Below, piece by piece: positions 42,499 to 53,529 of a stretch of 64,000 bases of DNA; the first letter of the stretch is position 1; every line of letters begins with the position of its first letter. Under the pieces are notes generated by a model. That model did not search any database, had not been told where the DNA came from, and saw only the letters and a program-made list of their open reading frames with translations. The stretch is from Haloarcula salina (lineage in GTDB: Archaea; Halobacteriota; Halobacteria; Halobacteriales; Haloarculaceae): positions 62,001-126,000 of the forward strand of contig NZ_WRXL01000007.1 of NCBI RefSeq assembly GCF_010119195.1, given 5' to 3'. Position numbers and translations under genes: made by a program.

Positions 42499-43260
42499 AT
42501 GCTCCCGGCCGAGCGAAAGCGCACTATCGTCGAGTTGGTGACAGAGCGGGACGGCTGTTCGGTGTCGGAACTGGCCGCTGAACTCGAGTTCTCCAAGGCG
42601 ACGATCCGACGGGATCTCCGCGATCTGGAGGCCGAGGGCCGCATCGAGCGGTCTCACGGCGGTGCGGTGCCGGCCACCTCGGTCGGGACCGAGCGCCCCT
42701 ACGGGCAGCGCGAGGTCGAACAGCTCGCGGAGAAGCAGGCCATCGCCGACCGGGCCGCAGAGGAGGTCCGCGAGGGGCAGGTCGTCTTCTTCGACGCCGG
42801 CTCGACGACGATGGAGGTCGCGCGCGCCATCACGGACACCGACTACGTCGCGGCCACGAACATGCCCGAACTGGCCACCGAACTGGCCGACCGGGACGTG
42901 AAGACGAAGCTCACCGGCGGGAGCTTCCGGCCGCGGACCCGCGCGCTCGTCGGCCCGACCGCGGAGCGGTTCATCGAGCGGACGAACTTCGACCTGCTCT
43001 TTCTGGGGACCAACGCGCTCGACGGCGTCGCCGGGCTGTCGACCCCCAACGAGGGCGAGGCGTCGATCAAGGAGCTGATGGTCGAGCAGGCGAGCCGCGT
43101 CGTGCTCGTCGCCGACGCGACGAAATTCGGCGAGCGCAGTTTCATGACCTTCGCGGACCTGTCGGCCGTCGACCTGCTCGTCACCGACGCCCGCCCGTCC
43201 GAGTCCCTGTCCGCGGCCCTCGAAGAGGCAGACGTCACCGTCGCAGGAGTCATCCCATGA
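42499..43260 (+). CDS. glpR: DeoR-family sugar-metabolism regulator GlpR
   Basis: A 253-aa DeoR/GlpR repressor. The N-terminal wHTH (ERKRTIVELVTERDGCSVSEL, recognition helix KATIRRDLRDLEAEGRI) is followed by the DeoR sensor domain with FFDAGSTTMEVARAI and GGSFRPRTRALVGP. Its ATG precedes pfkB by a 4-bp overlap. In Haloferax volcanii the GlpR next to pfkB represses fructose and glucose catabolic genes, and this gene has the same neighbour. The inducer is thought to be a phosphorylated sugar. Confidence 0.93.
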   Translation: MLPAERKRTIVELVTERDGCSVSELAAELEFSKATIRRDLRDLEAEGRIERSHGGAVPATSVGTERPYGQREVEQLAEKQAIADRAAEEVREGQVVFFDAGSTTMEVARAITDTDYVAATNMPELATELADRDVKTKLTGGSFRPRTRALVGPTAERFIERTNFDLLFLGTNALDGVAGLSTPNEGEASIKELMVEQASRVVLVADATKFGERSFMTFADLSAVDLLVTDARPSESLSAALEEADVTVAGVIP

Positions 43261-44165
43261 TCGTCACAGTCACCTACAACCCAGCAGTCGACCAGACCGT
43301 CCAGTTCGACGAGCCGATGGCCCCCGACCGCGTGCTGCGCGCGACCGACGCGCACTTCGACGCCGGCGGCAAGGGGATCAACGCCGCCCAGTTGCTCACA
43401 GCCATGGACCGCCCGTGCGTCGCGACCGGCCTGCTCGGGGGCTTCACCGGTGCGTTCATCCGCGACGAACTCCGGGCCGACGGCGTCGAGACGGCGTTCG
43501 CCGACGTGGGCGGGACGACGCGGCTCAACACGACCGCCATCGCCGACGCCGAGGAGTACAAGCTGAACCAGTCCGGCCCAGCGGTCGACGCGTCCGTCGT
43601 CGACGCCCTGCTCGACCGCGTCGCGGCCCAGGACCCCGACCGCGTGCTCGTCGGTGGGAGCCTGCCGCCGGGGCTGTCCGCCGACGCCATCGACCGAATC
43701 GCCGCGGGCGGCGACTGGGAGACTGTCGTCGACACCGGCGGCGACCTCCTTCGCGAACTCGACGCCCACTACGGCCTGTGCAAACCGAACCGCGAGGAAC
43801 TCGGCGAGGCCACCGGCGCGGACGTCTCGAGCGTGGAGGGCTGTGCCCGCGCGGCCGACCGGTTCAGAGCCCGCGGCTTCGACCGCGTGCTGGCTTCGAT
43901 GGGCGGCGACGGCGCGGTGCTCGCGAGCGAGGACGGCCTGCTGTTCGCCCGCGCGCTCGACGTGGACGTGGTCGACACCGTCGGCGCGGGTGACGCGCTG
44001 CTCGCCGGTGTGCTCGGCGCGTGGGAGGCCGGCGCGGACGACGAGACCGCGCTCAGGACCGGCGTCGCCGTCTCCTCGCAGGTCGTTCAGCAGGCCGGGA
44101 CGGCGGTCCCCGACCTGAGCGAAATCGAGTCGGTGCGAGAGCGCGTGTCGGTCGAACGGCTGTAG
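43257..44165 (+). CDS. pfkB: 1-Phosphofructokinase (PfkB family)
   Basis: Phosphorylates fructose 1-phosphate to fructose 1,6-bisphosphate. The ribokinase fold shows the N-terminal NPAVDQTV and GGKGINAAQLL, an AND Gly-Gly core GGSLPPGL, and the catalytic DTVGAGDALLAG (the GAGD anion hole and base). GGDGAVL precedes it. The 302-aa length is normal. The ATGA overlap with glpR means a two-gene operon, and the gene order matches Haloferax glpR-pfkB. The final 1-PFK specificity is by homology to that locus. Confidence 0.92.
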   Translation: MIVTVTYNPAVDQTVQFDEPMAPDRVLRATDAHFDAGGKGINAAQLLTAMDRPCVATGLLGGFTGAFIRDELRADGVETAFADVGGTTRLNTTAIADAEEYKLNQSGPAVDASVVDALLDRVAAQDPDRVLVGGSLPPGLSADAIDRIAAGGDWETVVDTGGDLLRELDAHYGLCKPNREELGEATGADVSSVEGCARAADRFRARGFDRVLASMGGDGAVLASEDGLLFARALDVDVVDTVGAGDALLAGVLGAWEAGADDETALRTGVAVSSQVVQQAGTAVPDLSEIESVRERVSVERL

Positions 44166-44231
44166 ACAGTCAATTTTGGAGCGCGGCGTCGAAAACAGGC
44201 GAGCGCCTCGACCCGCGCGAGCGCCGTTCGC

Positions 44232-45347
44232 TCAGAACTTCTCGATATAGTCGTCGACGAACGCACGAACGTCCGCCAGCGACGGCTGGTCGGCCGTGCG
44301 GACGAAGTAGCCCGCGACGGCGTTGCCGACGACGACGGCGGCGGCGGGCGAGAGCCCCGCGACGAGCGCGAGGCCGAGACCGGCGTTGAAGTGGTCGCCG
44401 GAACTGGTCGTCAGTTCGGGGTCCGACACGGCGGGCACGGCCACGCTGTCAGTTCCATCGCCGGAGACGACGACGGAGCGCTCGACGCCGTGACCGACGA
44501 ACCACGTCGGGTCGAGCGCCTCGGCGACGGCTTCGGCGGCCGCCTCGAAGGAGCGCTCGGCCTCGCCGGCGTAGGCGTCCGCGAGCACGTCCGTCTCGGC
44601 GCGGTTCGAGGAGACCACCACGTCGGTCACCTCGTCCAGCCGACCGATGGCTTCGCGGCCGGCGCGCAGGCGGTCGGCGTCGAGCTTCCGCACGTCGCCG
44701 GGGTCGACCAGCACGCGTTCGGGCGGGTCGTCGATGGCTCCCCAGAGGTCACACAGGCCGTCGAAGACCGTCGGCAGGTCGGGCGTCTCCGACCAGTAGC
44801 CCGTCCCGAGCAGGCGCGCGCCGTCCAGTTTTTCGGCCAGCCGGTCGTGGCCGAACGCGTCGTCCAGCGCCGCCCAGTCCAGCGACATGGTGTCGCCGAT
44901 CTCGGTCAGCATGAGCTTGCCGTCGTCGAACTCGACGGCGTCGGTGACGCCCGGGTCGCCCAGCGAGTGGAGGTCGTACGCGCCGAACTCCGCCTCGAAG
45001 GCCTCGTGGACCGGGTCGCCGTACATGCCGATCATGACGGGGTCGAACGACCAGACGCCGAAGGCGCGCGCGAGGTGGCTGGTGTGGCCGCCGGTGCGGT
45101 TGCCGTCCTGCAGCCACTCGAAGGAGAGCGAGCTGTCGGCGGCCACGGAGCGCTCGATGCGGTCGCCGAAGCCGGCGAGCGTGTCGAGCCGGTCGTAGTG
45201 CTCCGGGTCGCTCCGGTCGGCGACGACCTCGCGCACGCGGTCGAGGTAGCCGTCGAAGCCGAAGACGACCCGGCCGCGGGCGAACTCGTCCGTCGCCGGC
45301 AACTGCTCGGCGGCGGCGTCGACGGCTCGGCGCGTCTCCTCGTCCAT
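44232..45347 (-). CDS. PfkB-fold sugar kinase (candidate ketohexokinase)
   Basis: A 371-aa ribokinase-fold protein, longer and more divergent than PfkB. A GG-type region TGGHTSHLARAFG near residue 95, and the C-terminal SSGDHFNAGLGLALVAG, in which SGDHFNAG replaces the usual GAGD, define the active site. It begins 3 bp after the class I aldolase stop codon, so the two are one operon. Haloarchaea phosphorylate fructose at C1 with an unusual ketohexokinase, proposed in the literature to be an aldolase-linked PfkB protein. This gene is a good candidate, but that is inference. Confidence 0.72.
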   Translation of the reverse strand: MDEETRRAVDAAAEQLPATDEFARGRVVFGFDGYLDRVREVVADRSDPEHYDRLDTLAGFGDRIERSVAADSSLSFEWLQDGNRTGGHTSHLARAFGVWSFDPVMIGMYGDPVHEAFEAEFGAYDLHSLGDPGVTDAVEFDDGKLMLTEIGDTMSLDWAALDDAFGHDRLAEKLDGARLLGTGYWSETPDLPTVFDGLCDLWGAIDDPPERVLVDPGDVRKLDADRLRAGREAIGRLDEVTDVVVSSNRAETDVLADAYAGEAERSFEAAAEAVAEALDPTWFVGHGVERSVVVSGDGTDSVAVPAVSDPELTTSSGDHFNAGLGLALVAGLSPAAAVVVGNAVAGYFVRTADQPSLADVRAFVDDYIEKF

Positions 45348-45349
45348 GC

Positions 45350-46132
45350 CTACAGCACGTCGTCGGCCGTCGCGTCCTCGAAGATGACGCCCTCGAGCTT
45401 GTCGAGGATGTCGTAGGGATCGTCGCGCTGCCAGACGTTGCGGCCGACGGCGAGGCCGGCCACGCCCACGTCCATGCAGTCCTCGACGAGTTCGAGGAAG
45501 TCGCGGTCGGAGGTCTTCGACCCGCCCGAGAGCAGGACGCGGTTGTCGGCGGCCGAGCGGACGGCGTGGGCCATCGCCTCCTTGTCTCGGGGGTACTTCA
45601 CCTTCGTGAAGTCAGCGCCGAGTTCGAGTCCGATGCGGGCGGCGTAGGCGATAGTCGAGGGGCTGCGGTGCTCCTTGATGGCCTGTCCGCGCGGGTACGA
45701 CCACATGGCGATCGGGAGGTCGTGGTCGCGGGCGTTCTCCTGGACCGGGCGGAAGTCCTCGAACATGTCCGTCTCGCGGTTGACTCCGGGGTAGATCGTG
45801 TAGCCGATGGCGTCGGCACCGAGTTCCGCGGCGTACTCGACCGACCAGTTCTGGGGCGAGTACGGGTCGCCCATCCAGAGGTCCGACCCGCCGTTGAGCT
45901 TCGCCAGCAGGTTCACGTCGTCCTCGTAGCTCGGGTAGTACGTCTCGGCGAGGCCCTTGCCGACGGCCAGCGCCGTCACGGCGTCGTGGGTCGCCATCTC
46001 GAACACCTCGCGCGGGTCGAGGCGCTCCTCGACGCCGCTGAACTGCTTGGGGCCGTGTTCCAGCCCGTGATCGTGGGCCAGGACGAGCGTCTTGTCGTTC
46101 CGTACGAGCGGTGAGTCACCCAGTGGTCGCAT
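45350..46132 (-). CDS. fba: Class I fructose-bisphosphate aldolase, archaeal type
   Basis: A 260-aa DhnA/FbaB-type aldolase that splits fructose 1,6-bisphosphate. The Schiff-base lysine is in ADFTKVKYPRDKE (about residue 178). The signatures LAHDHGLEHGPKQF (N-terminus) and LLSGGSKTSDRDF (phosphate-binding loop) and GLAVGRNVWQR support the family. A candidate operator with 10-bp arms lies just upstream. The PfkB-fold kinase gene follows 2 bp downstream. Confidence 0.92.
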   Translation of the reverse strand: MRPLGDSPLVRNDKTLVLAHDHGLEHGPKQFSGVEERLDPREVFEMATHDAVTALAVGKGLAETYYPSYEDDVNLLAKLNGGSDLWMGDPYSPQNWSVEYAAELGADAIGYTIYPGVNRETDMFEDFRPVQENARDHDLPIAMWSYPRGQAIKEHRSPSTIAYAARIGLELGADFTKVKYPRDKEAMAHAVRSAADNRVLLSGGSKTSDRDFLELVEDCMDVGVAGLAVGRNVWQRDDPYDILDKLEGVIFEDATADDVL

Positions 46133-46143
46133 GTGGTGTTGGT

Positions 46144-46172
46144 ACCGAGAACGACCATTAACCGTTTTCGGT
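46144..46172 (-). promoter_or_regulatory. Inverted repeat in the fba promoter
   Basis: ACCGAGAACG (46144-46153) and CGTTTTCGGT (46163-46172) match as an inverted repeat in 9 of 10 positions, with a 9-bp ACCATTAAC spacer. It begins 12 bp upstream of the fba start codon (46132), an overlap position suited to repression. GlpR is encoded 2.9 kb away and is one candidate binder. Confidence 0.5.
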
Positions 46173-46249
46173 TTTGATTTGTTACTACTGTTCGTGTTCG
46201 CTTTTGATCGGGGATGGGGATTAAGTGCGTCCCACGGGAACGTCCGGGC

Positions 46250-46399
46250 ATGTCATCGATCGAACTCGACGACGAGACAATCGAGCGACTCGACGAGCTC
46301 CGTGTCGAAGACGAGTCCTACGACGAGATCGTCACCGAACTCATCAACATCTACGAGGCAGAGGAGCTAACGCTGTTTCACGGTGGCGACGAGTACTAG
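46250..46399 (+). CDS. Small ribbon-helix-helix-like protein (49 aa)
   Basis: A 49-aa acidic protein with the pattern IELDDETIERLDELRVEDESYDEIVTELI, a strand followed by two helices resembling VapB-type antitoxins and the haloarchaeal DUF7557 family (assigned from memory). No toxin follows on this strand; a convergent gene overlaps its stop by 4 bp. The ATG at 46250 is preferred over an upstream in-frame ATG at 46214 because the conserved strand starts there. Confidence 0.6.
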   Translation: MSSIELDDETIERLDELRVEDESYDEIVTELINIYEAEELTLFHGGDEY

Positions 46400-46842
46400 G
46401 ACTGGGCCTGCTCGCGAATCGTGTCCCAGCGGCCGTTGGACTCCAGTTTCTCCTGAAGCTTCTCCGCGTACGCCTGTGCGAGCTTCGCCGCTTCCTCCTC
46501 TTTCTGTTTGTCGCCGCCGCCGGAGCCCCCGAGCCCCAGCGCGTCTTTGACGCCCGAGAGGAGTCCGCCGGAGCCGCCCGAGCTGTCGCCGCCCGGACCG
46601 CCCATCGGGCTCTGATTCGCCACGCGTTCCATCTCCGGCATGACGCTGGAGAGCTTCGACGTGTCGGCGACGATGTGTGCCTCCTCGGGGTCGTCGGGGT
46701 CCTCGATCTCGAACTCCACGGCCGTCATGACGAGGCCCCACTGCTGGCTCGAGAACGACGACGCCTGCACTTGGTCGTTGAACAGTTGATCGACCGCCAT
46801 CCGCTCGCCGGCGATGCGGTCGGTCCAGTTTGAATCGCTCAT
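46396..46842 (-). CDS. Conserved haloarchaeal protein, DUF5799-like (148 aa)
   Basis: An acidic protein starting MSDSNWTDRIAGERMAVDQLF with a central QWGLVMTAVEFEIEDPDDP, a Gly/Ser-rich linker at about residues 78-110 and a Lys/Glu-rich helical C-terminus. I link this to DUF5799 from memory. There is no catalytic motif. The C-terminal helix (EEEAAKLAQAYAEKLQEKLE) is amphipathic and could form a coiled coil. Confidence 0.68.
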   Translation of the reverse strand: MSDSNWTDRIAGERMAVDQLFNDQVQASSFSSQQWGLVMTAVEFEIEDPDDPEEAHIVADTSKLSSVMPEMERVANQSPMGGPGGDSSGGSGGLLSGVKDALGLGGSGGGDKQKEEEAAKLAQAYAEKLQEKLESNGRWDTIREQAQS

Positions 46843-46926
46843 GGCGGGACGTTAGCGGGCCTGATGTATGAGCGTTTCCCGGCGCGGCCGGTCGCCGGCG
46901 GCCGATGACCGTCCGCCGGTCCCGAA

Positions 46927-47322
46927 TCAGACGCCGGACTCGATCGTGATCTCGGCGTGGAGTTCCTCGCGCAGCGCCGAGTGGACGTGACAGATGTCCT
47001 CGCCCAGTTCGACGATGTCCCAGGCGTCGTCGCCGAGGCTCTCCTCGACCTCGATGTGGAAGTCGATGGCTTCCAGGTCGTCGTCCTCGTCCAGGTCCGC
47101 GGCGACCTCGACCGTGACCTCGCCGATGTCGTCGTAGCCGTGTTTGTCCGCCGCGACGCGGAACGCCGGGATGTAACAGGACGCGTAGTCGGCCGCGAGG
47201 ACCTCGTTCGCCGACGGCCCCTCCTCGCTCAGGGCGTCGACGACGAGTTGCCACTCGCCGTTGATGATGCTCTCTACTGTGTAGCCTTCCTCGCAAGTGC
47301 TCTCGACTTCGATATCTGCCAT
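46927..47322 (-). CDS. OsmC family protein
   Basis: A 131-aa OsmC/Ohr-fold protein. The family Cys in ADYASCYIPAFRVAADKHG (about residue 49) is present, and the second Cys is in GEDICHVHSALRE (about residue 112), the usual pair for a peroxiredoxin-like organic hydroperoxide reductase. The start at 47322 (MADIEVEST) excludes an upstream basic extension that does not look haloarchaeal. Its substrate is uncertain. Confidence 0.88.
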   Translation of the reverse strand: MADIEVESTCEEGYTVESIINGEWQLVVDALSEEGPSANEVLAADYASCYIPAFRVAADKHGYDDIGEVTVEVAADLDEDDDLEAIDFHIEVEESLGDDAWDIVELGEDICHVHSALREELHAEITIESGV

Positions 47323-47406
47323 AGCGTTCCGGCTGTCTCGGCGCTCCCTCCTAAACGTTTCTCGACCGACCAATAAGTGCGATGTCGGAAAGTCCGCGCC
47401 CGCGGC

Positions 47407-48126
47407 TCAGAGTTCGAACGTCTCGTCGCCGTCGAGGACGTGGACTTCGGTGTCGCTCCCGGCCGCCTTGACCTCCTTGACGAAGTCCTCCGTCTCGATC
47501 TCGATCGGCGGGAACGTGTCGTAGTGCATCGGGAATGCGTGGTCCACGTCGAGCCAGTCCACGGCGATGGCGGCCTGCATCGGTCCCATCGTGAAGTGAT
47601 CGCCGACCGGGACGGCGGCCGCGTCCGGTTCGAGGTACGGCCCGATGACCTCGCGCATCTCGGTCATGAGGCCGGTGTCGCCTGCGTGATAGAACGTCGT
47701 CGACTCGGCGTCGCTGACCTGCGTCGGCTTCGTGTCCGAGATGACGAAGCCCGCTGGCATCCCGCCGCTCGTACCGTAGGTGGTGTCGATCCCGTTGGTG
47801 TGGTCCGCCCGGTGCATCGTGACGAAGGCGTCGCCGATCTCGACGGTGCCGCCGAGGTTCATCCCCATGCCGCCGACGGCGTCGAACTCTCCGAAGTTGT
47901 CCTCGCAGTACTCGACGAGTTCGGGGGTCGCGACCAGGCCGGCCCCCTCGTAGCGGTCCACGTCGCCGATGTGGTCGGCGTGGCCGTGGGTCAACAGCAC
48001 GTAGTCGGGATCGAGTTCCTCGGGGTCGGTGTCCGTGTGCGGGTTGTCGAAGAACGGATCGATGAGCAACTCTGTGTCGTCGACCGTGACGTGCCACGTC
48101 GAGTGGCCGTGCCAAGTGAGTTCCAT
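47407..48126 (-). CDS. UPF0173 metal-dependent hydrolase (metallo-beta-lactamase fold)
   Basis: A 239-aa enzyme with an intact metallo-beta-lactamase site: [11 protein letters not shown] (HxHxDH), then the bridging YHAGDTGLM and [10 protein letters not shown]. The start HGHSTWHV and the layout match the UPF0173/YtkL-like group, a hydrolase of unknown substrate. Gene order does not reveal a pathway. The ATG at 48126 follows AT-poor sequence with no clear SD. Confidence 0.93.
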   Translation of the reverse strand: MELTWHGHSTWHVTVDDTELLIDPFFDNPHTDTDPEELDPDYVLLTHGHADHIGDVDRYEGAGLVATPELVEYCEDNFGEFDAVGGMGMNLGGTVEIGDAFVTMHRADHTNGIDTTYGTSGGMPAGFVISDTKPTQVSDAESTTFYHAGDTGLMTEMREVIGPYLEPDAAAVPVGDHFTMGPMQAAIAVDWLDVDHAFPMHYDTFPPIEIETEDFVKEVKAAGSDTEVHVLDGDETFEL

Positions 48127-48188
48127 GCCGGCACTCGCTACTCGCGGGCGCTACTTAATACCTCACTGAGAGGAAGCCGAACCGCCGC

Positions 48189-50771
<2,583 letters not shown>

Positions 50772-50794
50772 TGACGAAGCTAGGCCGCCCCGTC

Positions 50795-50870
50795 TTATTA
50801 ATTCGACTGTTAGAATAGCCCGTCGAAATGGGACTGATTAATAAAGAATCTGGATTGAGTTATTAATTCA
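50795..50870. promoter_or_regulatory. Three TTATTAAT elements upstream of the P1B-2 ATPase
   Basis: TTATTAATTC occurs at 50795-50804 and 50860-50869, and the inverted ATTAATAA at 50837-50844. Read on the minus strand, the first lies about 28 nt before the ATPase start at 50771, the expected TATA-box position. The others lie 40 and 65 bp further upstream. They may be alternative promoters or regulator sites. The same TTATTAAT string is in the HMA/CPG-ATPase promoter (about 18696-18703). Confidence 0.5.
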
Positions 50871-50907
50871 GCCGCTCATCGCGAGCCGATACCACGACGG
50901 AGCGCGT

Positions 50908-51171
50908 TCAGTCGAACGGCGTGTGCTGGGTCGGCTTGCCCTGCGCGTAGCGGATCCAGCGGCGCACGTGTCGCCCCATCGCCCAGAAGAGGACGACCGT
51001 CATCGCGAGCAGCGCGGCCAGCAGCACGATTCCGAGCCGGAGCGGCTCCTCGGCCGGCAGGCCCACGAGGAGGATGATCGTTCCGACCAGCGCCATCTCG
51101 ACGCCGCAGCGCAGGCCGGGCAACAGGAACCCCGGCGTCGGCGGCTTCGAACTGGACCGTTCCTCGGACAT
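50908..51171 (-). CDS. Small membrane protein of unknown function (87 aa)
   Basis: Two hydrophobic helices (about residues 20-40 and 46-68) with a Ser/Pro-rich N-terminus and a basic C-terminal tail (RHVRRWIRYAQGK). The ATG at 51171 is chosen because the longer upstream frame is very Arg-rich and shadow-like. No domain is recognised. It ends about 140 bp before the P1B-2 ATPase start and points toward it. Confidence 0.6.
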   Translation of the reverse strand: MSEERSSSKPPTPGFLLPGLRCGVEMALVGTIILLVGLPAEEPLRLGIVLLAALLAMTVVLFWAMGRHVRRWIRYAQGKPTQHTPFD

Positions 51172-51312
51172 TGGCCGGCGTACGACGCCGAGACGATTGA
51201 ATGTTGTGCCCGCTCGGCGACGCGGAGCGGTGGGCGAAACGGTCAGGGCGTCCCGAGGGCGATGCCGCCGGCCGCGCGCCACATTGATGGCGTGGCTGTC
51301 TGTACTGTGGCT

Positions 51313-51828
51313 ATGAGCACGTTGTCACTCGCCGTCGTCGGGGGCGGAGCGCTCGTCGTCCTGCTCTGTCTGAGCGCGTTCTTCTCGAGTTCGGAGACGG
51401 CCGTCTTCTCGCTCCCGAGAGGGTGGATCGACGAACAGGCCGCGACGGGCGACCGTCGGGCCCGCCTGTTGAAAGAGCTATCCGACGATCCCCACCGACT
51501 CCTCGTCACGCTCCTCGCCGGCAACAACGTCGTGAACATCGCGATTTCCAGCATCGTGACCGTTATCGTGACCACCTACCTCCCCGCCGGCCCGGCCGTC
51601 GTCGCGACGACGCTGTTCACCAGTTTCCTCATCCTCGTCTTCGGGGAGATCGTCCCGAAGGCCTTCGGCCTCGGCAACGCGAAGTACTGGGCGCTCACCG
51701 TTTCGACACCCATTCGCCTGACCGAGCGGCTCCTCTCGCCTGTCATCTCGCTCCTCGACGGCATCACGCGTCGAATCAGCGTCGTCCTCACCGTCGAGAG
51801 CGACATCGAGAAGCCGTACGTGGACTGA
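51313..51828 (+). CDS. Standalone CNNM (DUF21) transmembrane domain protein
   Basis: A 171-aa protein that consists of the CNNM/DUF21 membrane domain: FFSSSETAVFSLPRG (with the conserved Ser-rich stretch), NNVVNIAISSI, and FGEIVPKAFGLGNA. Related CorC/HlyC and CNNM proteins are about 400 aa long, with CBS and CorC domains after this one. Here the frame ends after the membrane part, at TGA 51826-51828, and the next gene starts 72 bp later. A Mg or Na transport role is known for full-length members; for the short form it is unclear. Confidence 0.8.
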   Translation: MSTLSLAVVGGGALVVLLCLSAFFSSSETAVFSLPRGWIDEQAATGDRRARLLKELSDDPHRLLVTLLAGNNVVNIAISSIVTVIVTTYLPAGPAVVATTLFTSFLILVFGEIVPKAFGLGNAKYWALTVSTPIRLTERLLSPVISLLDGITRRISVVLTVESDIEKPYVD

Positions 51829-51899
51829 TCAGCGGCCACCAGTCGCCGGGCGGGTGTTCGGAACCGTGGCTTTTTCGCCGGCAGGGGCGACGGTCCGGT

Positions 51900-53000
51900 A
51901 TGAAGCAGTCACTCACGCGCCGGCGACTCCTCGGCGCGTTCGGCGGAGCCGTCGCCGCCACGGCGGGCTGTCAGGCCCCCGGGTCACCGGCCGAGTCGTC
52001 CGCCGGCGATCAGGCGACCAACGCGGACCAGTCGCCGTCGGCCGGCGAATCGACGCAGCCGGAAAGCGCTTACACGGCCGTCTACGAACAGGTCGTGGAC
52101 GCCGTGGCCTCGATCAGGGTCTACACCGACGCCGGGAGCGCCAGCCAGGGCAGCGGCTTTCTCGTCGACGGCGAGCACATCGTGACGAACCAGCACGTCG
52201 TCGCCGGCGGCTCGGAGGTCTCCGTCCGCTTTTCGGACACCGGCTGGCGGTCCGTCTCCGTCGTCGGCGCGGACGTGTACAGCGACCTCGCCGTCCTACG
52301 GATCGACGCGCCGCCGGCGGGAGTGACGCCCCTCTCGTTCGTCGAGACGGAACCGCCCGTCGGGACCGAAGTCGTCGCCATCGGGAATCCGTTCGGCCTC
52401 TCGGGCTCGGTGACCGCCGGCATCGTCAGCGGCGTCGACCGGACGCTCGAAGGCGCGAACAACTTCTCCATCGCCGACACGGTCCAGACGGACGCGCCGG
52501 TCAACCCCGGCAACAGCGGCGGCCCGCTCGTCACGCTCGACGGCGAAGTCGTCGGCGTCATCAACGCCGGCGGCGGCGACAACGTCGCGTTCGCCATCTC
52601 CGCGCCGCTGACACAGCGCGTCGTTCCGGCGCTCATCACGAGCGGCGACTACGATCACTCCTACATGGGCGTCGGCCTCCGGAGCGTCTCGCCGCTCGTC
52701 GCCCGGGCGAACGACCTCGACCCCGCGTCGGGCGTCTATATCGACCGCGTGGTCGAGGGCGGTCCCTCTGACGGCGTCTTGCGGGGCTCCAGTGGCACCG
52801 AACTCGTCTCGGAGACGAGCGTCCCAGTCGGCGGTGACGTGGTCCGCCGGCTCGGCGACACGCCGACGCCCACCCGACAGGCGCTCGCCAGCTTCCTCGC
52901 GCTCTCGACCAGCCCGGGCGACACCATCGACGTGCTCGTCGAGCGCGACGGCGCGGAGCGGACGGTCGAACTCACGCTCGGCTCGCGACCGGAGCCGTGA
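51900..53000 (+). CDS. HtrA/DegP-type serine protease, Tat-exported lipoprotein
   Basis: A 366-aa S1C protease. The N-terminus has twin arginines in LTRRRLLGAFGG and a lipobox ending at Cys24 (ATAGC), so it is a Tat-exported lipoprotein anchored on the outer face of the cell membrane. The triad is His99 (TNQHV), Asp129 (YSDLAVL) and Ser206 (GNSGGP). A PDZ domain occupies about residues 270-360 (GVYIDRVVEGGPSDGVLRG). A Ser/Gln/Asp-rich linker (25-57) follows the lipobox. It likely degrades misfolded extracellular proteins. Confidence 0.95.
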   Translation: MKQSLTRRRLLGAFGGAVAATAGCQAPGSPAESSAGDQATNADQSPSAGESTQPESAYTAVYEQVVDAVASIRVYTDAGSASQGSGFLVDGEHIVTNQHVVAGGSEVSVRFSDTGWRSVSVVGADVYSDLAVLRIDAPPAGVTPLSFVETEPPVGTEVVAIGNPFGLSGSVTAGIVSGVDRTLEGANNFSIADTVQTDAPVNPGNSGGPLVTLDGEVVGVINAGGGDNVAFAISAPLTQRVVPALITSGDYDHSYMGVGLRSVSPLVARANDLDPASGVYIDRVVEGGPSDGVLRGSSGTELVSETSVPVGGDVVRRLGDTPTPTRQALASFLALSTSPGDTIDVLVERDGAERTVELTLGSRPEP

Positions 53001-53010
53001 GACGCTCGGG

Positions 53011-53439
53011 TCAGGTTCCGAATCCGCGCCGACTGTCGCGGTCGCGGCCGGCCACGAGGTAGCCGACGACGGCGGCGAGCACCACCGTCACGGGCAGTCC
53101 CGCCACCAGCAGACCGATGCCGATGCTGTCGCTCGCGACGACGTAGAGGCCGACGCCGGCGGCGGCGACGGCGAGGAAGTCGGCGACGGCCGCCAGCGCG
53201 GCCGCTCGCAGTCGGACCGCGCGCCCGGAAACCGCGCCCGCCGCCGTCCGGTCCCGATACCACAGCAGGACGGAGCCGGCGAAGAACGCGGTCAGACCGG
53301 CGGTGACGCCCATCGGGAGCCCGATGAGCAGCGAGAACTCGATCTGTGGTTCGAAACCGGCCGTCACCGCGACGGTCGTGACGACGAACGCAACCACGCC
53401 GAGGGCCAGACTGACCAAGACACGGAGGTACCTGTTCAT
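53011..53439 (-). CDS. Integral membrane protein of unknown function (142 aa)
   Basis: Four hydrophobic segments (about residues 5-27, 35-58, 78-98 and 106-130) with a WYRDR loop between helices 2 and 3 and a basic C-terminus. No motif suggests a function. It follows the lipoprotein gene at 53530 in the same direction, 90 bp away, and converges with the protease gene. Confidence 0.65.
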   Translation of the reverse strand: MNRYLRVLVSLALGVVAFVVTTVAVTAGFEPQIEFSLLIGLPMGVTAGLTAFFAGSVLLWYRDRTAAGAVSGRAVRLRAAALAAVADFLAVAAAGVGLYVVASDSIGIGLLVAGLPVTVVLAAVVGYLVAGRDRDSRRGFGT

Positions 53440-53529
53440 ACCGACGGGTATGTCAAGCGAGGATAAGAAACTGGACGCCGTTCCGTCACGGGCGGGAGGC
53501 GGGAGCCGTTCGCTGGACCCGTGTCGCTG

